NCBI GenBank assembly: GCA_004296955.1
Contig: SCVB01000072.1
Location: 20,888-84,887, forward strand
Length of the DNA: 64,000 nt
DNA from: Brevundimonas sp.
GTDB taxonomy: Bacteria > Pseudomonadota > Alphaproteobacteria > Caulobacterales > Caulobacteraceae
Reading direction: 5' to 3'
Shown: piece by piece, positions 42,116 through 51,885 of the stretch
How positions within the stretch are numbered: the stretch's first letter is position 1
Layout of the letters: every line of letters begins with the position of its first letter
Notes under the pieces: model-generated
Database searches by the model: none
Told to the model about the DNA's origin: nothing
The model's input: the letters and a program-made list of their open reading frames with translations, nothing else
Translations under genes and position numbers: made by a program

Positions 42116-42679
42116 TCAGCGCGAGCCTGTCTCGCTCGACGCATCCGCCAACAGGCGTGTGTAGACTTCCAGGTCGATCTTCGAGAGCAGGGCTGTCGGG
42201 TTCTCATAGATGGCGCTGTTGGCGCCATGCTCGAAACATTCGACGCTTTGCACCCAGCAGCGCCCGCCGGTGGCTTCCCGGATCAGCGCCTCGGCATGCT
42301 CGAGAACGTACTGCGACAGGCGTTCGCAGCTGGTCCCGGGAACCAGTCTGGCCTGGGCCAGGCCGCGCTTCTCCAGCTGCAGGAAGGCGTCGCGGTCGGG
42401 ATCGTCCTCGCCGACCAGAAGCGTATGGTCGAACGTCGCGTGGAGCCAGTCCCGGATGGGGCCAAAGCCGCCCTTGCCGAAGTCCACGACCCAGCCGCGA
42501 TCGTCGAGCTGTTCGGCGGCGAAGGTGAAGCGGAAGCCGAGGGAATAGCCGTGCAGAAGATGGCAGTGGCTATCGGCCGCCCATTGTCTGAAGGCGCAGG
42601 ACAGCCCGCGATCGGCGCCGTAGGTCTTGGTCGAGAGGTGGGCCATGAGGGGTTTCCGCGGCAAGGCGCGAGGATCCAT
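42116..42679 (-). CDS. 6-carboxy/6-pyruvoyl-tetrahydropterin synthase family protein
   Basis: 187 residues from ATG 42679 (another ATG, at MAHLSTKTYGADR, lies 11 codons on). Zn-site region is SHCHLLHGYSLGFRFTFAA, compared with the family's C-xx-LHGHxY; WVVDFGKGGFGPIRDWLHAT and FDHTLLVGEDDPD fit the second metal histidine loop, and VQSVECFEHGANSAIY the C-terminal Glu/His pair. HGYS instead of HGHS is a notable change. QueD/PTPS enzymes act on dihydroneopterin triphosphate; the role here is uncertain. Separated by 185 bp from the decarboxylase-moa operon. Confidence 0.8.
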   Translation of the reverse strand: MDPRALPRKPLMAHLSTKTYGADRGLSCAFRQWAADSHCHLLHGYSLGFRFTFAAEQLDDRGWVVDFGKGGFGPIRDWLHATFDHTLLVGEDDPDRDAFLQLEKRGLAQARLVPGTSCERLSQYVLEHAEALIREATGGRCWVQSVECFEHGANSAIYENPTALLSKIDLEVYTRLLADASSETGSR

Positions 42680-42789
42680 GGTGACTTTTTGTCCGCGCTG
42701 CAATCCGGGGCGGAGGGGCGGCGATGATGCGCCGCATGGCGTCGCCCACCGTCGCGTGCGACCGACAGCCCGACTTCACGAGGTTCGCC

Positions 42790-44178
42790 ATGGATGGATC
42801 GCCTTCCGACCGGAGCTATGATCGCGCCGTCTCTGCGGCCCGGGCGGCCTTCTACGAGGGCCGGACCCGCGATCCCGCCTGGCGTTCCGCGCAACTCGCC
42901 GGGCTGATCCGTCTGGTCGACGGACATGAGGACGATATTGTCAGAACGCTCGCCCAGGACCTGGGCAAGCCGCGGGCCGAAGCGCTCACCGCCGAGGCGT
43001 GGCTGGTCCGGGCCGAGGCCCGCGACACGGCCAGGTCGTTTCGTCGATGGTCCCGTCCCCGGCCGGTGAAAACGCCTCTCTCCCTGTTCCCCGGCGCGAG
43101 TCGCGCCGTGTCCGAGCCGCGCGGCGTGGCCCTGATCATGGGGGCCTGGAACTACCCCTTCCTCCTGACCCTGTCGCCCTTGATCGGCGCGCTCGGCGCC
43201 GGGTGCGCCGCGGTCGTCAAACCCTCCGAACAGGCGCCGGCCACGGCGAATCTGCTGGAGGAGCTCCTGCCCCGCTACCTCGATCCGGAGGCCGTCCAGG
43301 TCGTCCAGGGGGACGCGGAGGGCGCGGCGCGCCTTCTGGAGCAGCGGTTCGACCTCATCCTCTACACCGGCGGCGGGCGGGCGGGGCGTCTGGTGATGGC
43401 GGCGGCCGCCCGACACCTGACGCCCGTGATTCTGGAACTTGGCGGCAAGAGCCCGGCGCTGGTGCACGACAGCGCCGACCTCGCCGAAGCCGCCCGCCGC
43501 ATCGCCTGGGGCAAGTCGCTGAACGCCGGCCAGACCTGCACCGCGCCGGACTATGTGCTCGTCCCGCGCGACCGCACGGAGGCCTTCCTCACGGCCTACC
43601 GCGGGGCGCTGGCGCGCTTCCATGGCGGCGACGCCGCGACCAGTCCCGACTATGGACGGATCCTCAACCGGCGACATTTCGAGCGGCTTTCAGCCTATCT
43701 CGGGGACGGGCGGGTCGTGATCGGCGGTCGCGCAGATCCGGCGCGCCTGTTCATCGAGCCGACGGTCCTGATCGAGGTTCCGGTCGATGCGCCGGTCATG
43801 CGCGAAGAGATCTTCGGCCCGATCCTGCCGTTGATCCCCTATGATAGCTGGGACGAGGCCCTGGCCTTCGTCCGCGCGCGCGAGAAGCCGCTGGCCGCCT
43901 ACGCCTTCGGTCGCGACCGTGACGCCCTGGATCGGGCCGAGCAGGATATCAGCGCCGGGGCCTTCTGCGGCAATGACGTGATCCTGCAGCAGACCGTCCC
44001 GGACCTGCCGTTCGGCGGGGTGGGCGCGAGCGGCATGGGCGCCTACCATGGCCGCGCCGGGTTCGACGCCTTCTCGCACGCCAAGGCGGTGCTGCGCCGC
44101 CCGGCCCGGTTCGACAGCGGACTGCGGTTCCCGCCCCATTCCGAAGGCAAGCTGCGTCGGCTGCGGTCGTTCTTCTAG
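42790..44178 (+). CDS. Aldehyde dehydrogenase (class 3/coniferyl aldehyde type)
   Basis: 462 residues from ATG 42790 (CGAGG upstream); ATG 42724 is an alternative that would add 22 residues. LIMGAWNYPFLLTLSPLIGA, VVKPSEQAPATANLLEELLP, VILELGGKSPALV (general-base Glu), GKSLNAGQTCTAPDYVLVP (nucleophile Cys) and MREEIFGPILPLI are all present. LPFGGVGASGMGAYHG is typical of the ALDH3/coniferyl group. It oxidises an aldehyde to the acid with NAD(P). It overlaps the convergent Crp-family gene by four bases, next to a TPP decarboxylase that could provide the aldehyde. Confidence 0.92.
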   Translation: MDGSPSDRSYDRAVSAARAAFYEGRTRDPAWRSAQLAGLIRLVDGHEDDIVRTLAQDLGKPRAEALTAEAWLVRAEARDTARSFRRWSRPRPVKTPLSLFPGASRAVSEPRGVALIMGAWNYPFLLTLSPLIGALGAGCAAVVKPSEQAPATANLLEELLPRYLDPEAVQVVQGDAEGAARLLEQRFDLILYTGGGRAGRLVMAAAARHLTPVILELGGKSPALVHDSADLAEAARRIAWGKSLNAGQTCTAPDYVLVPRDRTEAFLTAYRGALARFHGGDAATSPDYGRILNRRHFERLSAYLGDGRVVIGGRADPARLFIEPTVLIEVPVDAPVMREEIFGPILPLIPYDSWDEALAFVRAREKPLAAYAFGRDRDALDRAEQDISAGAFCGNDVILQQTVPDLPFGGVGASGMGAYHGRAGFDAFSHAKAVLRRPARFDSGLRFPPHSEGKLRRLRSFF

Positions 44179-44876
44179 GACCGCGACCGCCCGCATCGGT
44201 GCTGGAGCGTCTCGAGATCAAGAACGACCAGACGGGCGTAGCGGGTTTCAATCACCCGTTCGCGGCGCAACCGCCCCAGCAGCGCGGCCAGGCTCTGGCG
44301 CGAGACGCCGACCAGGGCCGCGAGATCCTCCTGGCTCAGCCGCAGATCGATCTCGACGCCGGTTCCGACCGGCCGTCCGTGGCGGCCCGCCATCTCGGTC
44401 AGAATGAAGGCCAGTCGGGCCTCGGTCGAGGCGGTCAGGGTCTGTTCCACGAAGGCCAGCGCCGCGCGCTGATGCTGGCAGGTCAGCGCCCCCAGGGCGC
44501 GGTCGAAGCGCGGATGCGCCGTCGCAATGGCGTCGATCCGGGTCGAGTCGACGTGCAGGACCGTCGAGGGGCCGAAGGCGATCGCATCATGAAGCCGGGG
44601 CTTGCCGTCCAGCACCGACATCTCGCCGAACCAGTCGCCCGGTCGCAGGATCAGATAGACGAGGCGACGGCCGGCCTCGGAATGTCCGATCAGGCGGACT
44701 TCTCCCTCGAGCACCGCATGGAGGCCGTCGCCCGGGTCGCCCGCGCGATAGACGGCGCCGCCGCCGCCGACGGCCCGGATCCGGGCGGCCGCCAACAGCG
44801 CCTCGCGCGTGTCCGAGGGCAAGCCGTCCAGCCAGGCGTCAGAGCCGAGAATACGACGGGCGGCGGCGATCTCCAT
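44175..44876 (-). CDS. Crp-family transcriptional regulator
   Basis: 233 residues. cNMP-binding barrel with AVYRAGDPGDGLHAVLEGEV and LRPGDWFGEMSVLDGKPRLH, a dimer helix, and an HTH DLAALVGVSRQSLAALLGRL. The recognition helix reads SRQSLAALL and lacks the E-xx-SR of FNR-type proteins, so it should read a different site. A GATTGTC-N8-GACAATC palindrome lies 20 to 41 bases upstream of its start, in the gap to the divergent TPP enzyme gene. It probably controls that gene set and itself. Ligand unknown. Confidence 0.88.
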   Translation of the reverse strand: MEIAAARRILGSDAWLDGLPSDTREALLAAARIRAVGGGGAVYRAGDPGDGLHAVLEGEVRLIGHSEAGRRLVYLILRPGDWFGEMSVLDGKPRLHDAIAFGPSTVLHVDSTRIDAIATAHPRFDRALGALTCQHQRAALAFVEQTLTASTEARLAFILTEMAGRHGRPVGTGVEIDLRLSQEDLAALVGVSRQSLAALLGRLRRERVIETRYARLVVLDLETLQHRCGRSRS

Positions 44877-44895
44877 GCGACTCTCTGTACCGCCG

Positions 44896-44917
44896 GATTG
44901 TCAGGAACACGACAATC
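44896..44917. promoter_or_regulatory. Perfect inverted repeat, candidate Crp-family operator
   Basis: GATTGTC and GACAATC separated by eight bases form a perfect 7-bp arm palindrome with 22-bp total length, the size and symmetry of a CRP-family site. It lies in the 121-bp divergent gap between the Crp-family gene and the TPP enzyme gene. Confidence 0.6.
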
Positions 44918-44997
44918 TTCGCCGCAGGCCGCGCCTAGTCTCGTCCCCGCAATCACCTTGCCGGGCGAGTCCCTGGTCGGCGGAAGCGGAGCGCGCC

Positions 44998-46554
44998 ATG
45001 GAAACCGCCGTACGGATGCTGGAGACCTTCGCCGACAGGGGCGTGGAGGTCTGTTTCGCCAATCCGGGAACTTCGGAAATGCACCTGGTCGCCGCGCTCG
45101 ACCGCGTGCCGCGCATCCGCCCCATACTCGGCCTGTTCGAAGGCGTGGTCACCGGCGCCGCGGACGGCTACGGCCGCATGCGCGGGGCCCCGGCCCTGAC
45201 CCTGCTGCATCTGGGACCCGGGTTGAGCAACGGCGCCGCCAATCTGCACAACGCCTTTCGCGCCCGCACCCCGATCGTCAGCCTGATCGGCGACCACGCC
45301 ACCTACCACCGCAAGAACGACGCCCCGTTGCAGAGCGACATCGAGGCCCTGGCGCGCCCGGTCAGCCGTTGGCTGGAGACGGCGGAGACGCCCGCGCAGG
45401 CGATCGATCTGGCGGGCCGGGCAGTGACGGCGGCGACCCGGTCGGGGCCGGCGGCCCTGATCGTGCCGGCCGACGTCGCCTGGTCCGACGAGGCGCCTTC
45501 ACCCGCCGCGCCCGAGGCCGGGGCGTCCTCTCCATCGACATGGGAACGGCGCATAGACGAGATCGCGGCGACCCTGGGACGCCCCGGCTGCGCCCTGCTT
45601 CTCGGCGGGCGACAGCTTGGAGCTGAGGCCTGCGCTGCGGCGGCGCGGATCGGCGCGGCCACGGGCGCCCTGGTCCTGACCGAAACCTTCCCGGCGCGGG
45701 TTGAGCGCGGCCGGGGACGGGCCGCCCTGCCTCGAATCCCCTATCTGATCGAAATGAGCGCCGGCGTTCTGGGGGCGATCGGCACGGTGATTCTGGCGGG
45801 GGCGCCGGCGCCGGTGGCCTTCTTCGCCCTGCCCGGACGCCCGACCCGGCCAACCGCGGACGACGCCCGCTTCCTGACCCTGGTCGAGTCGGGCGAGGAC
45901 CCGACGTCTGCGCTGATCGCCCTGGCCGAGGCGGTCGCGGGCCCGGCGGGCGAGCCGGCCGGGGGGGCGCCGGTCGCCGCCCCGGGGTTCGCCGACGCCG
46001 ACCACGAGCGCGCCCTGGACGCCGATCTGCTGGCCCGGGTGGTCGCGGCGACCCTGCCCGACGAGGCCATCGTTTGCGACGAGTCGATCTCGCTCGGCTT
46101 CTACGCCTATGACTTCGCGGCCGGCGCGGCGCCGCACGACTGGCTGTCTTTGACCGGGGGCGCCATCGGGCAGGGTTTGCCGCTGGCGACCGGGGCGGCG
46201 CTCGCCTGCCCCGGTCGCCGGGTGGTGGCGCTTCAGGCTGACGGCAGCGCCCTGTTCACGATCCAGGCGCTGTGGACCCAGGCCCGGGAAAGCCTCGACG
46301 TCACCACTGTCATTCTCAACAACGGAGCCTACGCCATCCTCGAGCTGGAGCTGGCGCGCGCCGGCGCGCCGTCCGGCGGAGCCGCCGCCCGGGCCTTGTT
46401 CGACCTGACCCGGCCCGCGATCGACTTCGCGGCCCTCGCCGCTGGTTTCGGCGTGCCCGCCACCCGGGTGCGCACGGCCGGCGAACTGGCCACGGCCCTC
46501 AACCGGGCCAATGCGACGCCGGGTCCCCATCTGATCGAGGCGATGTTCCGATGA
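44998..46554 (+). CDS. TPP-dependent decarboxylase/acetolactate synthase-like enzyme
   Basis: 518 residues from ATG 44998. The N-terminal PYR domain has FANPGTSEMHLVAALD and the TPP-activating Glu in LFEGVVTGAADGYGRM; the C-terminal PP domain has QADGSALFTIQALWTQ and NNGAYAILELEL (the GDG-NN Mg/TPP motif, with Ala for the first Gly). SLTGGAIGQGLPLATGAALA precedes it. The middle domain is short. The pattern fits the benzoylformate decarboxylase (MdlC)/acetolactate synthase-like family rather than IlvB, as there is no FAD-binding insert evident or IlvN partner. ATGA overlap with the FAD oxidase gene means the two are coupled. Confidence 0.88.
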   Translation: METAVRMLETFADRGVEVCFANPGTSEMHLVAALDRVPRIRPILGLFEGVVTGAADGYGRMRGAPALTLLHLGPGLSNGAANLHNAFRARTPIVSLIGDHATYHRKNDAPLQSDIEALARPVSRWLETAETPAQAIDLAGRAVTAATRSGPAALIVPADVAWSDEAPSPAAPEAGASSPSTWERRIDEIAATLGRPGCALLLGGRQLGAEACAAAARIGAATGALVLTETFPARVERGRGRAALPRIPYLIEMSAGVLGAIGTVILAGAPAPVAFFALPGRPTRPTADDARFLTLVESGEDPTSALIALAEAVAGPAGEPAGGAPVAAPGFADADHERALDADLLARVVAATLPDEAIVCDESISLGFYAYDFAAGAAPHDWLSLTGGAIGQGLPLATGAALACPGRRVVALQADGSALFTIQALWTQARESLDVTTVILNNGAYAILELELARAGAPSGGAAARALFDLTRPAIDFAALAAGFGVPATRVRTAGELATALNRANATPGPHLIEAMFR

Positions 46555-47948
46555 CCCCGTCCGCCGTTCACGCGCCGCTGCCCGAAGGGCTGATCCGCCG
46601 CCTCGCCGATCTGCTCGGCGAACATTTCACGGTCAACGCTGCGGTGTGCGGCCACCACGGCGGGGGCGGCATGCGCCATCCGAACCTGCCGCCCCAGGCC
46701 GTGGCCTTTCCCGGGACGACCGAGGAGGTCGCCGCGGTCGTGCGCGCCTGCGCCGAACATCGCGCGCCGGTAATTCCATTCGGCGCGGGCACCTCGCTCG
46801 AGGGTCACGTCAGCGCGGTCGCGGGCGGCGTGACGGTCGACCTGTCGCGCATGAACCGGGTGCTGCGGGTCAGCGCTGAAGATTTCGACTGCACCGTCGA
46901 GGCAGGGGTGACCCGCATGGCGCTTGAGGCCCACCTGCGCGATACCGGGCTGTTCTTCCCCGTCGATCCAGGGGCGGACGCGACCCTGGGCGGCATGGCG
47001 GCGACCCGGGCTTCGGGGACCACGACCGTCCGCTACGGCGGAATGCGCGAGAATGTCATGGCCCTGACGGTGGTCACCGCGGCGGGAGAGATTCTTCGTA
47101 CGGCCGGGCGCGCACGCAAGTCCTCCGCCGGCTACGACCTCACCCATCTGTTCGTCGGCTCGGAGGGTACGCTCGGCGTGACCACCGAGGTCACCCTGCG
47201 CCTGCATCCGGTTCCTGAGGCCGTGGCGGCCGCTGTCTGCGCCTTTCCTTCGGCGGAGGCGGCCGTGACCACCGTGATCGAGGCGTTGCAGTCTGGGCTG
47301 ACGCCAGCCCGCGCCGAATATCTCGACGCGGTCCAGATGGGGGCGGTCAATCGGGCTTTCGGCCTGGACTATTCGGTCGCCGACTGCCTGTTCCTCGAGT
47401 TCCATGGGGAGCCGGAGGACGTCCGGCGTCAGGCCGAGGCCCTTGGTGAACTGGCGACTGCCAACGGGGGCTCGGAATTCCGCTGGGAGACCGAACCTGG
47501 GGCGCGCGGCCTGTTGTGGCGGGCGCGACATCAGGCGGGTTTCGCGGCCCTGTCGCTGCGGCCCGGAGCCGTACCCTGGTCGACGGATGTCTGCGTGCCG
47601 ATCAGCCGGTTGGCGCGGTGCGTCACCGAAACCCGGGCGGACCTCGACAGTGCGCCGTTTCCCGGCACGATGCTGGGCCACGTCGGCGACGGCAATTTTC
47701 ACGTCATCCTGCTGCTGAATCCTGACGACCCCGCCGAGATGGCCGCCGCGGCCGCTTTCGATGGTCGGCTCGTTCGTCGCGCCCTCGCCATGGACGGCAC
47801 CTGTACGGGCGAACACGGGGTCGGGCTCGGCAAACAGGGCGCGCTCATGGACGAACTGGGCGGCGCCGTGGGTCTTATGCGGGCGGTGAAGCAGGCGTTG
47901 GATCCGCACGGTCTGATGAACCCGGGCAAGATCTTCGCCGCCGCCTGA
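46551..47948 (+). CDS. FAD-linked oxidase, D-lactate/glycolate dehydrogenase type
   Basis: 465 residues, start overlapping the previous stop (ATGA). VAFPGTTEEVAAVVRACAEH, VIPFGAGTSLEGHVSAVAGG (FAD pyrophosphate site), GADATLGGMAATRASGTTTV and LFVGSEGTLGVTTEVTLRLH are hallmarks of the GlcD/DLD FAD-binding 4 family. GHVGDGNFHVILLL and CTGEHGVGLGKQGALMDELG close the C-terminal domain. It oxidises a D-2-hydroxyacid to a 2-oxoacid. With the TPP decarboxylase and aldehyde dehydrogenase nearby it could form a hydroxyacid to acid pathway. Confidence 0.92.
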   Translation: MTPSAVHAPLPEGLIRRLADLLGEHFTVNAAVCGHHGGGGMRHPNLPPQAVAFPGTTEEVAAVVRACAEHRAPVIPFGAGTSLEGHVSAVAGGVTVDLSRMNRVLRVSAEDFDCTVEAGVTRMALEAHLRDTGLFFPVDPGADATLGGMAATRASGTTTVRYGGMRENVMALTVVTAAGEILRTAGRARKSSAGYDLTHLFVGSEGTLGVTTEVTLRLHPVPEAVAAAVCAFPSAEAAVTTVIEALQSGLTPARAEYLDAVQMGAVNRAFGLDYSVADCLFLEFHGEPEDVRRQAEALGELATANGGSEFRWETEPGARGLLWRARHQAGFAALSLRPGAVPWSTDVCVPISRLARCVTETRADLDSAPFPGTMLGHVGDGNFHVILLLNPDDPAEMAAAAAFDGRLVRRALAMDGTCTGEHGVGLGKQGALMDELGGAVGLMRAVKQALDPHGLMNPGKIFAAA

Positions 47949-47957
47949 ACGGTCGGC

Positions 47958-49082
47958 TCACCGGAGCCTTGAGGGACAGAAGGGCGCAGCCTCAAGGCCG
48001 CATTCGCCGAGATCGGACGAAATCCCGCGCTCCAGCGCCAGGGCGGTCCCCAGTCGGGCCGCGGCGGGTGCGGTCTGCATGCCGTAGCCGCCCTGGCCGG
48101 CGAACCAGAAGAAGTCGGCCATGTCAGGATCATAGCCAATGACGGGGGTCCGGTCGGGGGCGAACGTCCGCAGTCCGGCCCACGACCGGCGCACATGGCC
48201 TATGGAGAGGGTCGTCGTCGTCTGGAGACGGTCGATGCAGACCGCGATATCGAGTTCCTCCGGCGCGGCGTCCACGGGCGCGGATGGCGTCTCGTCGGCG
48301 GGGGAGGCGAGCAGGCGGCCCGACTCCGGCTTGAAATAGAACTGCTCATCGACATCGATCACCGTGGGCCATGTATCAATGGCCAGTCCGGCCGGCGGGT
48401 CGACCAGGATCACCGTCCGCCGCCGGGGCTCCAGCCCCGCGGGTCGAACGCCGGCCAGTCCGGCGATCGCATCGGACCATGCGCCGGCGGCGTTGACGAT
48501 CACCCGGGCTTCGACCGCATCGCCGCCGGCCAGCGCGATCCGCCAGCCTGTCCCACGGCGTTCGATCCGTTCGACGCCGGCGTTCAGTCGCACATCGACC
48601 CCTCTGGACCGGCCCATGCGGAGATAGCCGGCGTGCAGGCCATGGGTGTCGATATCGCTGGAACCGGGCTCGAACACCGCTGCGGCCACATCCGGGCGCA
48701 GGATCGGGACCCTGGCCCGCGCCGCCTCGCCGCTGATCGCACGCATCTCGCTCCCCGTCGCGCCGATGTCGGCGGCCAGCGCCTCGAGGGCGGGAAGCTG
48801 ATCGCGCGTGGCGATGTTGAGACAGCCGCGGCGTCTGAGCAGGGGATGGTCGCAGAATCCGTCGGGCGGGGCGTCGAAGAAGGCGCGGCTGGCACCGGTC
48901 AATCGCCTTATCCAGGCGTTGCCGTAGGATTCGATGAACATCGCCGCCGAGCGGCCGGTGGTGTGATAGCCGTGGCTTCCCTCGCGTTCCACCACGACCA
49001 CACTGGCGGAGTCGGCGAGTTCGCAGGCGATGGAGGCGCCGGCGATTCCCGAACCGATCACGAGGTAGTCGCAATGGCGCAT
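47958..49082 (-). CDS. FAD-dependent D-amino acid dehydrogenase, DauA-like
   Basis: 374 residues from ATG 49082. Rossmann start CDYLVIGSGIAGASIACELA and YHTTGRSAAMFIESYGN, then FFDAPPDGFCDHPLLRRRGC, SSDIDTHGLHAGYLRMGRSR, VNAAGAWSDAIAGLAGVRPA and FFWFAGQGGYGMQTAPAAAR. The order and wording closely follow Pseudomonas D-arginine dehydrogenase DauA as I remember it. It probably deaminates D-arginine or D-lysine to the oxoacid with a membrane electron acceptor. It is convergent with the FAD oxidase gene and only 9 bases from it. Confidence 0.85.
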   Translation of the reverse strand: MRHCDYLVIGSGIAGASIACELADSASVVVVEREGSHGYHTTGRSAAMFIESYGNAWIRRLTGASRAFFDAPPDGFCDHPLLRRRGCLNIATRDQLPALEALAADIGATGSEMRAISGEAARARVPILRPDVAAAVFEPGSSDIDTHGLHAGYLRMGRSRGVDVRLNAGVERIERRGTGWRIALAGGDAVEARVIVNAAGAWSDAIAGLAGVRPAGLEPRRRTVILVDPPAGLAIDTWPTVIDVDEQFYFKPESGRLLASPADETPSAPVDAAPEELDIAVCIDRLQTTTTLSIGHVRRSWAGLRTFAPDRTPVIGYDPDMADFFWFAGQGGYGMQTAPAAARLGTALALERGISSDLGECGLEAAPFCPSRLR

Positions 49083-49104
49083 GACGCCTCCCGGGTCGGC
49101 CGCG

Positions 49105-49512
49105 TCAGCCGATCTCGAGGAATTCGCCCTGGGACCCATAGGCGGCGAACCCGGAGATCCGGCCGTCGCGCACGGCCTCGACCATGGTTTCCAGGGCCAG
49201 GTCGATTCGGGCCTTGTCAGGCGGACGCCCGCCTTGTCCGGACAGGCTTGCGGCGAACACCACGCTCCAGGGCGGACCCGCCCGCCCGGCTTCGGAGACC
49301 AGGCCCGCGAAGTCAGTGACGTCCCCCGGGGCCTTGTCGACGCACATCAGTGGCGCGAGCGCGCCCCCGCGGCCTGACTGGAATCGCTCCCGCTGTTCGG
49401 GCGTGGCGCTGTCGGGCAGTTCAGCGACGGCGAAGACGAACAGCAGTCGTTGCGGTTCGGGTTGGGCGGCGGCGGCGGCCAGAAGCTGCCGGAAATGCGG
49501 ACTGTGGTTCAT
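49105..49512 (-). CDS. Conserved small protein, often mislabelled 'ribonucleotide reductase subunit alpha'
   Basis: 135 residues from ATG 49512. The sequence FRQLLAAAAAQPEPQRLLFV, FAVAELPDSATPEQRERFQS and ALAPLMCVDKAPGDVTDFAG belongs to a small conserved family. I recall the name 'ribonucleotide reductase subunit alpha' from automatic annotation, but nothing resembles an RNR active site. Cytoplasmic, no signal or membrane segment. It precedes the DauA-like gene on the same strand by 22 bases and may be co-transcribed. Function unknown. Confidence 0.7.
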   Translation of the reverse strand: MNHSPHFRQLLAAAAAQPEPQRLLFVFAVAELPDSATPEQRERFQSGRGGALAPLMCVDKAPGDVTDFAGLVSEAGRAGPPWSVVFAASLSGQGGRPPDKARIDLALETMVEAVRDGRISGFAAYGSQGEFLEIG

Positions 49513-49976
49513 CCGGTGCACGGTACGGCAAACAGCGCCCCGCTGTCTTGCGCCCGAACAACGTCCGCTGCCCCGTTTCGCAGGATGATGCTCCACGCCC
49601 GCGCTACTGATTTGGGGGGCACGGTGCGGGGAGAGGCGGCCGCTCCGGACGCCAGCCTGACCGTGAATTCCGAACGGGCGACGACGTCGTCCCGGCGCCC
49701 CCGTTCCCTTCCGTGCCTGACCGGTTGATGTTTCGGTCCGCCCTGACCGTCGATGGAGGCATGAGATCCGCCTCCCGGCCAGACCGGACGACGATCAGAA
49801 GCGCGGCTCGAGCCGAGGTCCGGCCGGCGTGGCGCTCCGGATGAGTTCGGCAAGCCAGGGCGGATCCTGGCGACGAGCCCTGAGTGCGTTTGAAAGCGCG
49901 GGGAATGGGACCGATCCGCCGGGCGCGTGACCAGCGTCCGAACCTCAACGACTGTTTTCCCATTGAAGGCGTTCGG
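49513..49976. other. 464-bp gap, no gene seen
   Basis: Between the start of the small conserved gene and the end of the ABC ATPase gene. Open frames on either strand look like compositional shadows (Arg/Pro/Ser-rich). No FNR-type palindrome and no convincing hairpin were found. Confidence 0.4.
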
Positions 49977-50682
<706 letters not shown>

Positions 50683-50690
<8 letters not shown>

Positions 50691-51885
50691 CGATCGCCTC
50701 CGCGGGATCGACCCGGAGCGCGGCGCGGATGGCGAGCAGGCTGGCGACCGCACAGATCACCATCACCGCCACGAGGCCCCGCACCGAGTCGCTCGACAGC
50801 AACAGCACATATTTGGGGAAGATCGGCGCCCAGACCGTCGCGGCAATCTTGCCGACGACGAAGCCGATCAGTCCGAGTCCGAGCGCCTGCTGCAGGATCA
50901 TGAATGAGATGGTCCGGTTGCGCGTGCCGATCAGCTTAAGCACCGCGATCTCCCGGATCTTGCCCATGGTCAGGGTGTAGATGATGAAGGCGACGATCGC
51001 CGCGCTGACGATGGCGAGGATGACCAGGAACATGCCGATCTGGCGGGCCGAGGTGGCGATGAGCTTGTCGACGAGGATCCGTTCCATCTCGGCCCGGGTA
51101 TAGACGGTCAGCCTTTGCCAGCGCCGGATGGCGGCGGCCGCCTGATCAGGGCTGTGGCCCGGCTCGACCTGCACCAGAACCGCGTTCACATAGGGATTGG
51201 TGGCCTGTGACGCGGTCACGGCCTCGACCACGCCGGGATTGCCCGGCGGGTTGAGTGCGGGGCTCTGGGCCGTGCGCGCGCGCTGGCGGACGATCGCGTC
51301 GCTGTCCTTCTGGAACTGGGCCTGCTGGGCGTCCTTCAGCGGGATGAACAGCATGGGATCGCCGCCCGACGACACCATGCGACTGGTCAGCCCCACAATC
51401 GTATAGCGATTGCGCCGCACCTGAACGACGTCGCCCAGGCCAAAGCCGGTCTTCACATCGGCGACCGCCTCATAGTGGGCGCGCACGATCTGACGCCCGG
51501 CGACGAGATGCGGGGGCTGGCCGGGTTCGCCCGGCGACGCGGTATCGACGCCGACCACCATGACCCGGACATCGCTTCCGGCGTGATCAATCTGCATGGT
51601 CAGATAGGTGACGTTGGCCGCGCGCTCGACTCCGCGCATGGTGCGGATCGACCGGTCGACATCGTCAGGAATGCTGGAGGGTTCGGCGTAGGGGCCGAGC
51701 GTGTCCTTCTGCACCACCCACAGGTCCGCGCCGCTGTTGTCCAGCATCGTCTGTGCGTCATCCACCATGCCGCGATAGACGCCGGCCATGGTCAGGGTGA
51801 CGCCGATGAGCAGCCCCAGGCCGATGCCGGTGAAGACGAATTTCCCCCAGTCGTGAAGGATGTCACGCCCCGCCAGGCTGATCAT
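50683..51885 (-). CDS. FtsX-type ABC exporter permease
   Basis: 400 residues. One N-terminal membrane segment (FTGIGLGLLIGVTLTMAGVY), a large periplasmic domain (about residues 40-275) and three C-terminal segments (IGMFLVILAIVSAAIVAFII; ALGLGLIGFVVGKIAATVWA; LVAVMVICAVASLLAIRAAL) form the MacB/DevC topology. KIREIAVLKLIGTRNRTI is the coupling helix of the family. It starts four bases before the membrane fusion gene ends. The exported substrate is not known. Confidence 0.9.
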
